Notes under the pieces: generated by a model
The model's database searches: none
What the model was told of the DNA's origin: nothing
The model's input: the letters and a program-made list of their open reading frames with translations, nothing else
Made by a program: the position numbers and the translations under genes
DNA from: Pandoraea oxalativorans
GTDB lineage: Bacteria > Pseudomonadota > Gammaproteobacteria > Burkholderiales > Burkholderiaceae
Length of the DNA stretch: 64,000 bases
Direction: 5' to 3'
NCBI RefSeq assembly: GCF_000972785.3
Contig: NZ_CP011253.3
Span: forward strand, 4,402,001-4,466,000
Shown here: positions 29,773 to 37,340 of the stretch, piece after piece
Layout of the letters: each line of letters begins with the position of its first letter
Position numbering within the stretch: the first letter of the stretch is position 1

Positions 29773-29831
29773 CAGATGTGCTCGTTGTTGCGGTGATATG
29801 TAGTAGTCGTAATTGTTTAGGGGAAGTTTGT

Positions 29832-30038
29832 ATGGCAACCGGTACGGTCAAATGGTTTAACGATGCCAAGGGTTTTGGTTTCATCACGCCGGACGAAGGT
29901 GGCGAAGATCTGTTCGCTCACTTCTCGGCGATCCAGATGAATGGATTCAAGACCCTGAAGGAAGGTCAGAAGGTTCAGTTCGAGGTCGTCCAAGGCCCGA
30001 AGGGCAAGCAGGCTTCGAACATCACGGCTCCGAACTGA
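29832..30038 (+). CDS. cspA: Cold-shock protein CspA family
   Basis: The protein is 68 residues: [20 protein letters not shown] with the RNP1 motif KGFGFI and the RNP2-like segment DLFAHFSAI. It is a single OB-fold nucleic-acid chaperone. The start at 29832 is at the conserved position and is preceded by a GGGGAAG-like site; further upstream frame is leader RNA. A UUCG-looped terminator follows after 22 bases, so the gene is monocistronic. Whether it is cold-induced or constitutive cannot be told from the protein. Confidence 0.97.
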   Translation: MATGTVKWFNDAKGFGFITPDEGGEDLFAHFSAIQMNGFKTLKEGQKVQFEVVQGPKGKQASNITAPN

Positions 30039-30060
30039 GCCAGCAGTTCGCAGCATTAGA

Positions 30061-30084
30061 AACCCGGCTTCGGCCGGGTTTTTT
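30061..30084 (+). terminator. cspA terminator
   Basis: AACCCGGC (30061-30068), TTCG tetraloop, GCCGGGTT (30073-30080), then a run of T residues to 30084. This is a strong intrinsic terminator. Confidence 0.93.
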
Positions 30085-30630
30085 ATTGCACCGCAACAAT
30101 GCGTCCGAAACGTTCACATATTTTGGATCCGTTTTTGCATGCAAAGCACGCGCAACTTTCCGCTCCGTCGGCGAATCTTTACGTTATTAAGCTGCGTTTA
30201 ATCACTTATAAAACTATATTCATCGCAACATTCCACTCCGTTATTAAAATACTCCTTACCGATCTCGAATTGCGGAAATCAATTACGCAGTTACCTGAAT
30301 TGACTAAGTAATCCTACGCAGCCACCTGTGCCCACCGATGCACAGAAATGACGCACGTTAAGTGTCGAAAAAAACAGTCTTTTAACGAATTCCAAAGCGC
30401 CGCTTGCGGTGAAAAGACTGAACATCCGATACACCGCCCAGCCCATCGTTGAATTTTTTGAATCGAACGGTTCATTTCGTTCGCCCCTTCGACGAGGCAC
30501 CCCGACATCTGCGCCTGCCCGCCGGTCCGGGCGATACCTGGCCCACCAATGCCACGGGCCGCTCGGTAGGCGGCCCGTTTGGACACTTTCCACTAAAGTC
30601 GGCACCCGAAGCGACCGGGCACTGGGGATA
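30085..30630. other. AT-rich intergenic region before the nag cluster
   Basis: About 545 bases without a convincing gene. The part from 30100 to 30320 is markedly AT-rich. A 70-codon frame at 30099-30311 lies there but has no ribosome site and no recognisable product. A hairpin lies at 30554-30578, close to the 3' end of nagAb. The compositional break marks the left border of the accessory catabolic cluster. Confidence 0.55.
30554..30578 (-). terminator. Hairpin downstream of nagAb
   Basis: Perfect 9-bp arms ACGGGCCGC (30554-30562) and GCGGCCCGT (30570-30578) with a 7-base loop, about 50 bases past the nagAb stop. There is no U-tract on the minus strand, so termination is possible but unproven. 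Confidence 0.45.
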
Positions 30631-30945
30631 TCACCCCAGATCGACGTAGACTTTTCCGGCCTCGATGCGGATCGGGTAGGTCCTGACCGCGTCGGTCAGC
30701 GGCGCGCACATGACCGCGCCCGTACGCACGTCGAATCTTCCCTGATGCAATGGACACTCGATCTCGTGCCCCTCAAGGAAACCGTCGCACAGTCGTGCAT
30801 TGCCGTGGGTACATACGTTATCGGTAGCGAACACGTCGCCGTCCACGCCATACAGCGCGATATCGCGTCCGCCGACGACCACGCCGACGACATCGTCCTC
30901 GGGAATCGCGTCGCGTGACGCCGCCTCAATCCAGTTGCCGCTCAT
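30631..30945 (-). CDS. nagAb: Rieske-type ferredoxin of salicylate 5-hydroxylase (NagAb-like)
   Basis: The protein is 104 residues. The Rieske 2Fe-2S ligands are Cys45/His47 (CTHG) and Cys64/His67 (CPLHQG). It carries electrons from the NagAa reductase to the NagG oxygenase. It closely resembles the ferredoxin shared by naphthalene dioxygenase and salicylate 5-hydroxylase in nag-type clusters. It is the last gene of the nagAa-G-H-Ab order, 30 bases after nagH, and a hairpin follows. Confidence 0.9.
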   Translation of the reverse strand: MSGNWIEAASRDAIPEDDVVGVVVGGRDIALYGVDGDVFATDNVCTHGNARLCDGFLEGHEIECPLHQGRFDVRTGAVMCAPLTDAVRTYPIRIEAGKVYVDLG

Positions 30946-30953
30946 GATGTCCT

Positions 30954-30980
30954 CTTGTCAGTCCTGTCGGTGCTGTCAGA
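30954..30980. repeat. 9-bp tandem array at the nagH-nagAb junction
   Basis: Three degenerate 9-bp units: CTTGTCAGT, CCTGTCGGT, GCTGTCAGA. The last unit overlaps the nagH stop codon. It fills most of the 30-base spacer before nagAb. Confidence 0.75.
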
Positions 30981-31449
30981 TCGGGTAAATCAGCGAGTTG
31001 GGAATCATCTCGCTGTCGAAAATGCATTGCCGCGACGCAAATTTCCAGCCGTCGTCCGTGCGTTTCACGATGTCCAGATACCGACCGACCGACAGGATGT
31101 CCGTGAGCTGGTCGGGCTTCGTGCGAAACACGGCGTAGTTCGCCTCGACGTGCAGCGTGTCGACGTCCTGCGCACGAATCGAGGGCACCCCGATCACGTG
31201 TCGCTGGTAGTACGGGTCGTGAAACAGCGTGTCTCGAATGCCGTAGATGCGGTCGCGCAACATGCCTTTGCTCTCGAAAGAGAGCGTGGCGAGCGGCAGG
31301 CCCATGTCGAAGTTCTCGCGCGGCTGAATGCGATAGACGCATTCGTTCAGAAAGAACTCGGGCCACGCGTCCCACTGCTGCGCGTCGAGCGCCGCCGCGT
31401 AGGCCGCATTAAGCTCGACCACGGCCTGAAACGTTGCAAAATCCACCAT
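30976..31449 (-). CDS. nagH: Salicylate 5-hydroxylase small (beta) subunit NagH-like
   Basis: The protein is 157 residues from the ATG at 31449, which has GGGGAGA upstream; a longer frame to 31620 overlaps nagG and is rejected. It is a SnoaL/NTF2-like cone fold typical of ring-hydroxylating oxygenase beta subunits, with YRIQPRENFDMGLPLATLSF, HDPYYQRHVIG and a C-terminal EMIPNSLIYPI. It is structural: beta subunits support the alpha3 oxygenase. It lies 23 bases after nagG. Confidence 0.9.
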   Translation of the reverse strand: MVDFATFQAVVELNAAYAAALDAQQWDAWPEFFLNECVYRIQPRENFDMGLPLATLSFESKGMLRDRIYGIRDTLFHDPYYQRHVIGVPSIRAQDVDTLHVEANYAVFRTKPDQLTDILSVGRYLDIVKRTDDGWKFASRQCIFDSEMIPNSLIYPI

Positions 31450-31472
31450 CGAATCGTCTCCCCAGATATCGT

Positions 31473-32780
31473 TCAGACGCCCATCACGCGACGCCAGTAG
31501 GCGTACATGCCGCGAATCAGCGTTTCCGTGACCATGTGCTCGGTGTTTTCCACGCCCGTGCCGCCCAACTCGGCCAGCACGCGATGCCACGGCTTTTGCG
31601 CGAATCCCTCCTGCGAGCACTCGATGGCCTCACCATCGTCGGCGGACACGAACCCCGCCGGGCCGAAGAGATTGGCCTGACGCAGTCGCCGCTGGGTCAT
31701 TTCCTCGGTGTCGTCTTCAAATCCGAAGTGCGTCCACACAAAGTCGAATGCGTCGTGGCCGCGCGGCTGGATATGGCGCGTGGACACCGAATTGACCTGC
31801 TGCTGAAGGATGACGCTGGGAAACAGTGTCATGAGGACCGCCGTCGGCCCCTTCCACCAGTCTTCCTGCACGATGTCGAGAAAGCGCGTGTCGTTGAGCG
31901 CCATCGACGCCTTGAAGCTCGACACCCCGGACGTCACCTCGCCGCCCCCGCCCTGTCCGCGCGTGGAAACCATCGCCGCGTGACGTCCATGCGAGTCCAT
32001 CACCAGCCGCGACTTGTTGTCGGCGCGCCAGAGGCCGAAGGTGACGAACCACGTGTGCAGCAACCCCGGGTGATACGGATCCTTGATGTTTTCCTGCATC
32101 AGCTTCCAGTTACCCGGAATGCGTTGCTTGTTGTAGCCGAGAATTTTGAGCTTGCGTCCGTCGAACAGCCGGTCGAAGTACGCGCAAATATCCGGCCCCA
32201 GGAAGTCCTCGAGCGATTCGACGTCGTGATCGAACGACGCGAAGATCACCCCGCCGCGCGTGGCGACCCTGAGTTTCGTGAGTCCGTGATCCTCCGGCCG
32301 GAAATCCTTCGGCATGCCACCGTTGACCTTACCGTCCTGCTTCACGCCGCGCCGGAAGGGTACGCCTTGCAGGTTGCCCTTGAGGTCGTAGTTCCACTGG
32401 TGGTACGGGCAGTGGAAATCGGTGCGGTTACCGCGCTTCTCCCGGCAGAACTTCATGCCTCGATGCGCACATACGTTCTCAACCACATTGATCTCGCCGC
32501 CCGCGTCGCGCGTCACGATGACGGAGCGCTCGCCGATCACCGTGCGCTTGAAGTCGCCCGGATTCGGCACTTCGGCTTCCAGTCCGACGTAGTTCCAGTG
32601 CTGGCGGTAAAAGCACTGCTCCAGTTCGCGACGGTGCAGTTGCTCATCCGTATACACGCGAAACGGGATGCGGCTGGCGCCCTCGGCGGGCCAGATATCC
32701 GACGTAGTCGACGTGTGTCCGGCGGCATCATGATCGGCACAGGGCGCCGGATCGAATCCGGTCTGGGGCGTTGTCGTCAC
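31473..32780 (-). CDS. nagG: Salicylate 5-hydroxylase large (alpha) oxygenase subunit NagG-like
   Basis: The protein is 435 residues. The Rieske centre is CAHRG (Cys104, His106) and CPYHQW (Cys124, His127). The mononuclear iron site is in NIKDPYHPGLLH, with His237 and His242 and the bridging Asp234. Stretches such as NPGDFKRTVIGERSV and GVKQDGKVNGGMPKDF are, from memory, almost the same as in NagG of Ralstonia U2, so salicylate to gentisate is the best prediction. A substituted salicylate or anthranilate remains possible. The neighbours supply every other component of the enzyme. Confidence 0.88.
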   Translation of the reverse strand: MTTTPQTGFDPAPCADHDAAGHTSTTSDIWPAEGASRIPFRVYTDEQLHRRELEQCFYRQHWNYVGLEAEVPNPGDFKRTVIGERSVIVTRDAGGEINVVENVCAHRGMKFCREKRGNRTDFHCPYHQWNYDLKGNLQGVPFRRGVKQDGKVNGGMPKDFRPEDHGLTKLRVATRGGVIFASFDHDVESLEDFLGPDICAYFDRLFDGRKLKILGYNKQRIPGNWKLMQENIKDPYHPGLLHTWFVTFGLWRADNKSRLVMDSHGRHAAMVSTRGQGGGGEVTSGVSSFKASMALNDTRFLDIVQEDWWKGPTAVLMTLFPSVILQQQVNSVSTRHIQPRGHDAFDFVWTHFGFEDDTEEMTQRRLRQANLFGPAGFVSADDGEAIECSQEGFAQKPWHRVLAELGGTGVENTEHMVTETLIRGMYAYWRRVMGV

Positions 32781-32791
32781 GTTTGTCTCCT

Positions 32792-32845
32792 GAGGAATGC
32801 GGGGAACGCAGAGAAGCGGTGAAAGCTGTGAATGCGGTGAAGGCT
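32792..32845. repeat. Degenerate 9-bp array between nagAa and nagG
   Basis: Six consecutive 9-mers lie in the 69-base gap: GAGGAATGC, GGGGAACGC, AGAGAAGCG, GTGAAAGCT, GTGAATGCG, GTGAAGGCT. The last three fit GTGAANGCK. The array abuts the nagG ribosome site. Confidence 0.7.
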
Positions 32846-32849
32846 GAAA

Positions 32850-33881
32850 TCACGCAGCCTTTGCGTAAAACGCGTCGGCGTAGATGTGGGCGCTGTCGAT
32901 GCCGCGCTCGCGAAGCAGACGCGTCGCCGCGTCGACCATCGGCGGGGCACCGCACAAATAGGCGCGCCAGCCGACAAGGGCGTGGGGGGCGGCAAAATCG
33001 GCGGCGAGCGCATCGGTCACGTGCCCGGTGCGGTATGCCGACGCGGCGCTCGCCTGCGCGCCAGGCGCAGATGAGGCCGCCACCGTCGTCACGACGTGCA
33101 AACGAATGCCGTCGCGACGCGCCGCGAGTTCGCGCAACCACGCGAGCCCATAGACGTCTTCGGCAGAGCGCGCGCCGACGTAAATCTCGATGGGATTGGT
33201 CATGCCGTTGGCCAACGCGCCGCGCACGATCGACAACACGGGCGCAAGACCGGTGCCCCCTGCGACGCAGAGCATCGGGCCGTCGTGACGCGTACGTAGA
33301 TACGACGTACCCAGCGGCCCGGAGACACGCACGGCGTCGCCCACTTTCAGTTGCTCGTCGACATAACCGGTGACCGCGCCGCCGGGCACACGGCGAATGT
33401 GGAATTCGAGCGTGTCGTCGGCGTCGAGTCCGGCCATCGAATACGGACGGATGTGCGCCGGTGTGAATTGCAGCGTGGCGTATTGCCCTGGCGAGAAGCT
33501 GAGCGGCTTGGATGGCTTGAGTAAAAGGCGCTTGATGTCGTGGGTCAGCGACTCGATGGCGAGCACCGTTGCTTTGAGAATTTTTGCAGGATGCACCACG
33601 ACTTCGTCCAGCGGGGGCAACTCGATTTCGCAATCGCCATGAAGCGTCGACTGGCAGGCGAGCACGTAGCGTTCGTCTGCGCGGCCTTCGTCGTGATGAC
33701 GGTACTCGACGCCCTGCGCCTCACGCACGTCCCCCGAGACCACACGGCACATGCATGTCCCGCAACGGCCGGACAGGCAGCTATACGACACCGGAATGTT
33801 GCGATCGGTCAGGACTTTCAGAAGGTTGTCGCCCGAGGCGACGTCAAGTCGCTCGCCGAGCGGCTGCACGTAAACTTGCAT
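32850..33881 (-). CDS. nagAa: Ferredoxin-NAD(P)H reductase of salicylate 5-hydroxylase (NagAa-like)
   Basis: The protein is 343 residues. The N-terminal plant-type 2Fe-2S domain has Cys35, Cys40, Cys43 (CLSGRCGTC) and Cys76. The FAD domain has RPYSMAGL, and the NAD domain has GGTGLAPVLSIVRGAL and the C-terminal CGAPPMVDAA. It takes electrons from NAD(P)H and passes them to the NagAb ferredoxin. It is the first gene of the operon, divergent from nagR across a 192-base control region. The Ala/Ser-rich stretch around residues 265-280 is a loop insertion relative to the NagAa I remember. Confidence 0.9.
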   Translation of the reverse strand: MQVYVQPLGERLDVASGDNLLKVLTDRNIPVSYSCLSGRCGTCMCRVVSGDVREAQGVEYRHHDEGRADERYVLACQSTLHGDCEIELPPLDEVVVHPAKILKATVLAIESLTHDIKRLLLKPSKPLSFSPGQYATLQFTPAHIRPYSMAGLDADDTLEFHIRRVPGGAVTGYVDEQLKVGDAVRVSGPLGTSYLRTRHDGPMLCVAGGTGLAPVLSIVRGALANGMTNPIEIYVGARSAEDVYGLAWLRELAARRDGIRLHVVTTVAASSAPGAQASAASAYRTGHVTDALAADFAAPHALVGWRAYLCGAPPMVDAATRLLRERGIDSAHIYADAFYAKAA

Positions 33882-33967
33882 GGGGATTGTCTCCGTTCTG
33901 ACGGTGCCTTCCGGGCACCGCCGATGGCGTTAAGACGCCGTTTGCAAGAAGCATCGCGCAACGATCG

Positions 33968-33995
33968 ATATAAACCAATAGAATCTCGTTTATAT
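33968..33995. promoter_or_regulatory. Inverted repeat in the nagAa-nagR control region
   Basis: Perfect 8-bp arms ATATAAAC (33968-33975) and GTTTATAT (33988-33995) are separated by 12 bases, 86 bases upstream of nagAa and about 80 upstream of nagR. The size and position suit a LysR-type dimer of dimers. It does not match the classical NahR half-site sequence, so binding by NagR is inferred. Confidence 0.6.
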
Positions 33996-34073
33996 GCCCT
34001 ATAAATTTCAGTGATTTTGCCGACGTCAGCGCTTTGCGTCTTGTTGACACGCAAGGACGCTCATGGACTCGCT

Positions 34074-35012
34074 ATGGACTTGCATGCTGTCGATCTGAAC
34101 CTGCTGGTCGTCTTCCAGCACCTCTACAACGCACGACGCGTATCCCGCGTCGCCGAAGCCCTCGGCGTGACGCAACCGGCCGTCAGCAATTCGCTCGCCC
34201 GTCTGCGTAAGTTGTTCAATGACGAGCTTTTCATCCGCACGTCGCGGGGCATGCTGCCCACGCCCATGGCCACCGAGCTGGCCGAACCGGTCGCGGCAGC
34301 GCTCGACGCGCTGCACGGCGTGTTCAACCGCCAACTGGCGTTCGATCCCGCCACGAGCCAGCGTGCGTTTCAGATTGCGATGACGGATATCGGCGAGGTG
34401 CATTTCCTGCCGAAGCTAATGCACGCCTTAGGGGAGCGCGCGCCGGGCATTACAGTCAGCACGGTGCGCAATACGGCGGTGAACCTGCGCGAGGAGATGG
34501 CGGCGGGTCAGGTGGATCTGGCCGTCGGGCATCTGCCTGATCTCTCGGCGGAGTTTTTTCAGCGGCGTCTGTTCCGGCAGAAGTACGTGTGCATGTTTCG
34601 CCCCGGGCATCCGCTCGATCGCGTGACGACGTCTGCGCGATCGAAGAAGACGTCGACGGCACGCATAACGCGCGAAGACTTCGAGCGCTCGGAACAAGTG
34701 ATGGTGGTGGCCGCAGGCACCGGCCACGGGCAGGTCGACGAGTTCATGGCGCGCGCTCACGTGCAACGCAACATCCGGTTGCGCGTGCCTCACTTCGTCG
34801 CGCTGGCCGACATCCTCCATGCCACGGATCTCATCGCGACCGTGACGGAGAAGTTTGCGCAACGCAGCGCCCAGCACTTCGGCTTGCGTTACGTCGACCA
34901 TCCCCTCGACATTCCCGACGTGCAGATCAATCTCTTCTGGCACGCGCGATATCACCGGGAGCCAGCGAGTCAGTGGATGCGCTCGCTGCTGTTCGAATTG
35001 TTCTCGGAGTAA
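34074..35012 (+). CDS. nagR: NahR/NagR-like LysR-type regulator
   Basis: The protein is 312 residues from the ATG at 34074. The N-terminal winged helix is DLNLLVVFQHLYNARRVSRVAEALGVTQPAVSNSLARLR. The effector domain keeps the family landmarks AMTDIGEVHFLPKLM, VDLAVGHLP, VVAAGTGHGQVDEFM and INLFWHARYH seen in salicylate-responsive NahR, NagR and DntR. It should activate the divergent nagAaGHAb genes in response to salicylate. A Ser/Thr/Lys-rich insertion (about residues 184-197) is not in the relatives I remember. It is convergent with the glycosyltransferase gene. Confidence 0.88.
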   Translation: MDLHAVDLNLLVVFQHLYNARRVSRVAEALGVTQPAVSNSLARLRKLFNDELFIRTSRGMLPTPMATELAEPVAAALDALHGVFNRQLAFDPATSQRAFQIAMTDIGEVHFLPKLMHALGERAPGITVSTVRNTAVNLREEMAAGQVDLAVGHLPDLSAEFFQRRLFRQKYVCMFRPGHPLDRVTTSARSKKTSTARITREDFERSEQVMVVAAGTGHGQVDEFMARAHVQRNIRLRVPHFVALADILHATDLIATVTEKFAQRSAQHFGLRYVDHPLDIPDVQINLFWHARYHREPASQWMRSLLFELFSE

Positions 35013-35056
35013 CGAGAACGCGACGAAGAAGCGACGGAGCGGCCGCCAGTGACGGC

Positions 35057-36172
35057 TCAGCGCCCGTGCCACGTTTCCCACAGCCCGCGCCAGAATGCAT
35101 TGGCATTGCGACGCGCGCGCCAGCGAAGATTCGGCAGGCAAACGCCGAGCCATTGCGCAGCATCGTCGATGCGGCGCTCGCCGAAGCGCCCGGGGGCTTC
35201 GAACAGATCGAGATAGGCCTGACGGTAGTGCCCCACCAGGGTGGCGTCGTGATAGTAGGTTTCCATCCATTTGCGCGAGGCCGCGCCGATCTCCGCGCGC
35301 AACACCGCGCTTGTCAGCAACTCCACCAGCGGTGCCTCGGCCGCTTCGAGCGGCACGTCGACCCAGGGCAAATCGCATGCGCCCGTGAGACGACGCAATT
35401 GCGACTGCACGCGATTGTCGAGATGTCCCAGCGTGGGCTTGCCTTGCGATAACGCCTCGAGCCCGGAGAGGTGATAGTTGCCCGTCACGCATTCGTCGAG
35501 CGCGATCGCAGCGCGTTGCTTGATTCGCAAACACTCGTCATGCGGTGTTCCGGTGACGAGTCGAACCTCGCACAGCCCACGGCGTTCGAGTTTTCGCAGC
35601 AGACGCAATGTCTGCGGCGCCCCCTTCGTCTCCCAGCGCTTGCGCCATCCGGACGAGCGCCCGCTTGGCGAGAACACGACCACCGGCCGTCCCGTCTCTC
35701 CCGCGCATTCGGGATGCGGCAGATAGCGTGCGTCGTCGAGCGGCACGATATTGGGCACGACGCGCGCGAACGGATAGAAGCGCTCCGGCCCCTGCGCAAT
35801 CACGAGTTGGGGGAGCGGATCATTGACGATGCGCTCGCGCATCACAACGTCGTCGCGGGACCAGAGTTCGGGGGCAGAGTGAAACTGACGGATCAGCTTC
35901 TTGTGGCCGAAACGCGTGAGCAGATCCGCGCCGAACGTCGTTTCCATCGGGAAAATCTGATGGATGTGGATGACGTCCGCCTCGGCAATGACATCGAGCG
36001 CCTCCTCACGCTGACGCTGCCAGTCGAGATCGACGGCGAATGTGCGCGACGCGTACGCCGCTGCGTTGTAGACAACATGCCGCGCCGCGATGTCGGTGTG
36101 CCGGTTCAGTGCCGCGACGATATTGCCCGGACTGCCCGCCACCGGCGTGTGGGAGAGGTGAACGACCTTCAT
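35057..36172 (-). CDS. Glycosyltransferase-like protein (GT-B fold)
   Basis: The protein is 371 residues without membrane segments. The N-terminus KVVHLSHTPVAGSPGNIV is a GT-B first strand and loop. The C-terminal half has FSPSGRSSGWRKRWETKG and the acceptor/nucleotide loop GNYHLSGLEALSQGKPTLG, which resembles the E-x7-E-type site of GT4 enzymes. It probably transfers a sugar in a surface polysaccharide or glycolipid pathway, but no partner genes are adjacent and the substrate is unknown. It lies alone between nagR and a dehydrogenase gene. Confidence 0.7.
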   Translation of the reverse strand: MKVVHLSHTPVAGSPGNIVAALNRHTDIAARHVVYNAAAYASRTFAVDLDWQRQREEALDVIAEADVIHIHQIFPMETTFGADLLTRFGHKKLIRQFHSAPELWSRDDVVMRERIVNDPLPQLVIAQGPERFYPFARVVPNIVPLDDARYLPHPECAGETGRPVVVFSPSGRSSGWRKRWETKGAPQTLRLLRKLERRGLCEVRLVTGTPHDECLRIKQRAAIALDECVTGNYHLSGLEALSQGKPTLGHLDNRVQSQLRRLTGACDLPWVDVPLEAAEAPLVELLTSAVLRAEIGAASRKWMETYYHDATLVGHYRQAYLDLFEAPGRFGERRIDDAAQWLGVCLPNLRWRARRNANAFWRGLWETWHGR

Positions 36173-36488
36173 GCGCGCAGTCTAGATCGACGTTCGGCGC
36201 GTGAGTTTACGTGGGACGGTGAGCCAGCTTACGTCGCGTTACGGCGGTAATACGTCGACGTCGACGTTCCAACGATGGCCGACCTGCGGGTGACATTCAC
36301 CGAAGCCTTCAGTGACGCGGCGTTCGAAGCGACTTCCCTTCGGGACAACGTGCCTTCGCAGCCCTTACGAACGTCTCCGAAGCCCTGAAGTCCGTTGCAT
36401 TTCTTACGCTTACAGCGCGCCGACGGGAGACGTGAAAATCCGACGTCTCCCAGTTGGCGTGTCCCGCGTATCCCGCGTATCCCGATCT
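36173..36488. other. Intergenic region between the glycosyltransferase and SDR genes
   Basis: No gene is seen. It contains a direct repeat of ACGTCG near 36255, a 9-bp inverted repeat GGGAGACGT/ACGTCTCCC (36425-36433 and 36443-36451) that could end SDR transcripts, and a 9-bp tandem array. The glycosyltransferase promoter must lie near its left end. Confidence 0.5.
36459..36485. repeat. 9-bp tandem array beside the SDR stop
   Basis: Three units GTGTCCCGC, GTATCCCGC, GTATCCCGA end 3 bases before the stop codon of the SDR gene. This is the same unit length and placement as the other arrays in the window. Confidence 0.8.
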
Positions 36489-37232
36489 TCAGGCGTTGAA
36501 ACCGCCATCGATGGTCAGGCTCGCGCCCGTCACGAAACCGGCGTCTTCGCTGGCGACATACGCCACCATCGCCGCGATTTCCGCCGGGTGCGCGTGACGC
36601 TTGATCGCCATCACGTCGTGCATGCTGCCGGCATGCTCGCCAGCGGCCGGGTTCATGTCCGTGTTGGTCGGACCCGGCTGTACGTTGTTGACGGTAATCC
36701 CACGCGGACCGAGGTCACGCGCCATCCCCTTCACGAGACCGACGAGCGCCGACTTGCTCATCGCGTACGTGGCGAAACCGGGGAACGGAATGCGCTCGGC
36801 ATTGCATGAGCCGATGTTGATGATGCGCCCGCCGTCGCCCATGTGCGCGAGCGCCGCCTTGGCCGCGACGAAGACCGCACGCACGTTGATGTTGAGCATG
36901 CGATCGAACTCGTCGAGCGCCAGGTCGGCGATGTTGCCCATCGAGAAGACACCGGCGTTGTTCACCAGAATGTCGATCTTGCCAAGTTGTCGCGCCGCAT
37001 CGTTCACCGCACGCGTGAGCGATTCGGGGTTTGCGACGTCCGCCTGCAGGGCAATCGCCCGGCCGCCCGCCGCCTGAATACGGGCAGCCAGCACTTCGGC
37101 GGCCTCCTTCGAGCCGTGATACGTAAAGGCGACCGCTGCGCCGTCGTCGGCGAGTCGCTGCACGACCGCCGCGCCAATACCGCGCGAGCCGCCCGTCACG
37201 AATGCCACCTTGCCTTGAAAGTTCGTTGCCAT
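36489..37232 (-). CDS. Short-chain dehydrogenase/reductase (FabG-like)
   Basis: The protein is 247 residues from the ATG at 37232. The NAD(P)-binding TGGSRGIG is at 13-20, NNAG at 91-94, the catalytic Ser at about 142, Tyr156 and Lys160 (YAMSK), and the C-terminal VTGASLTIDGGFNA. It is a classical SDR of the 3-oxoacyl-ACP reductase type, but specialised oxidoreductase roles are common and the substrate is unknown. It is divergent from a LysR gene 108 bases away, a typical regulator-target pair. Confidence 0.88.
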   Translation of the reverse strand: MATNFQGKVAFVTGGSRGIGAAVVQRLADDGAAVAFTYHGSKEAAEVLAARIQAAGGRAIALQADVANPESLTRAVNDAARQLGKIDILVNNAGVFSMGNIADLALDEFDRMLNINVRAVFVAAKAALAHMGDGGRIINIGSCNAERIPFPGFATYAMSKSALVGLVKGMARDLGPRGITVNNVQPGPTNTDMNPAAGEHAGSMHDVMAIKRHAHPAEIAAMVAYVASEDAGFVTGASLTIDGGFNA

Positions 37233-37298
37233 GATGTTGCTCCACTGGGTTAGGAAGTGAACGCAGTATCGGCTACGCATTACCCACAAACTAGACCA

Positions 37299-37312
37299 TA
37301 ATGCCTATCATC
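37299..37312. promoter_or_regulatory. Imperfect palindrome in the SDR-lysR gap
   Basis: ATAATGCCTATCAT is an imperfect dyad in the 108-base divergent region, with a T-N11-A spacing compatible with a LysR-type site. It is a candidate for autoregulation and control of the SDR gene. Confidence 0.35.
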
Positions 37313-37340
37313 ACTTTCAACCCTACGGAATAGATAACGG

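Larger units (their letters stand above)
29392..29831. other. Divergent clpS-cspA intergenic region
   Basis: No gene is seen in 440 bases. The region is AT-richer than its surroundings from about 29560. It contains nested inverted repeats at 29592-29617 (CTTATA with TATAAG, and TACCCT with AGGGTA), a candidate cspA promoter at 29657-29686 and a terminator-like hairpin at 29750-29772. The long distance from promoter to cspA fits a structured cold-shock leader. Confidence 0.55.

Noticed and set aside
30099..30311. 70-codon frame in the AT-rich region before nagAb
   Set aside because: No ribosome site, no recognisable sequence, and it sits in a composition island. Left as intergenic.
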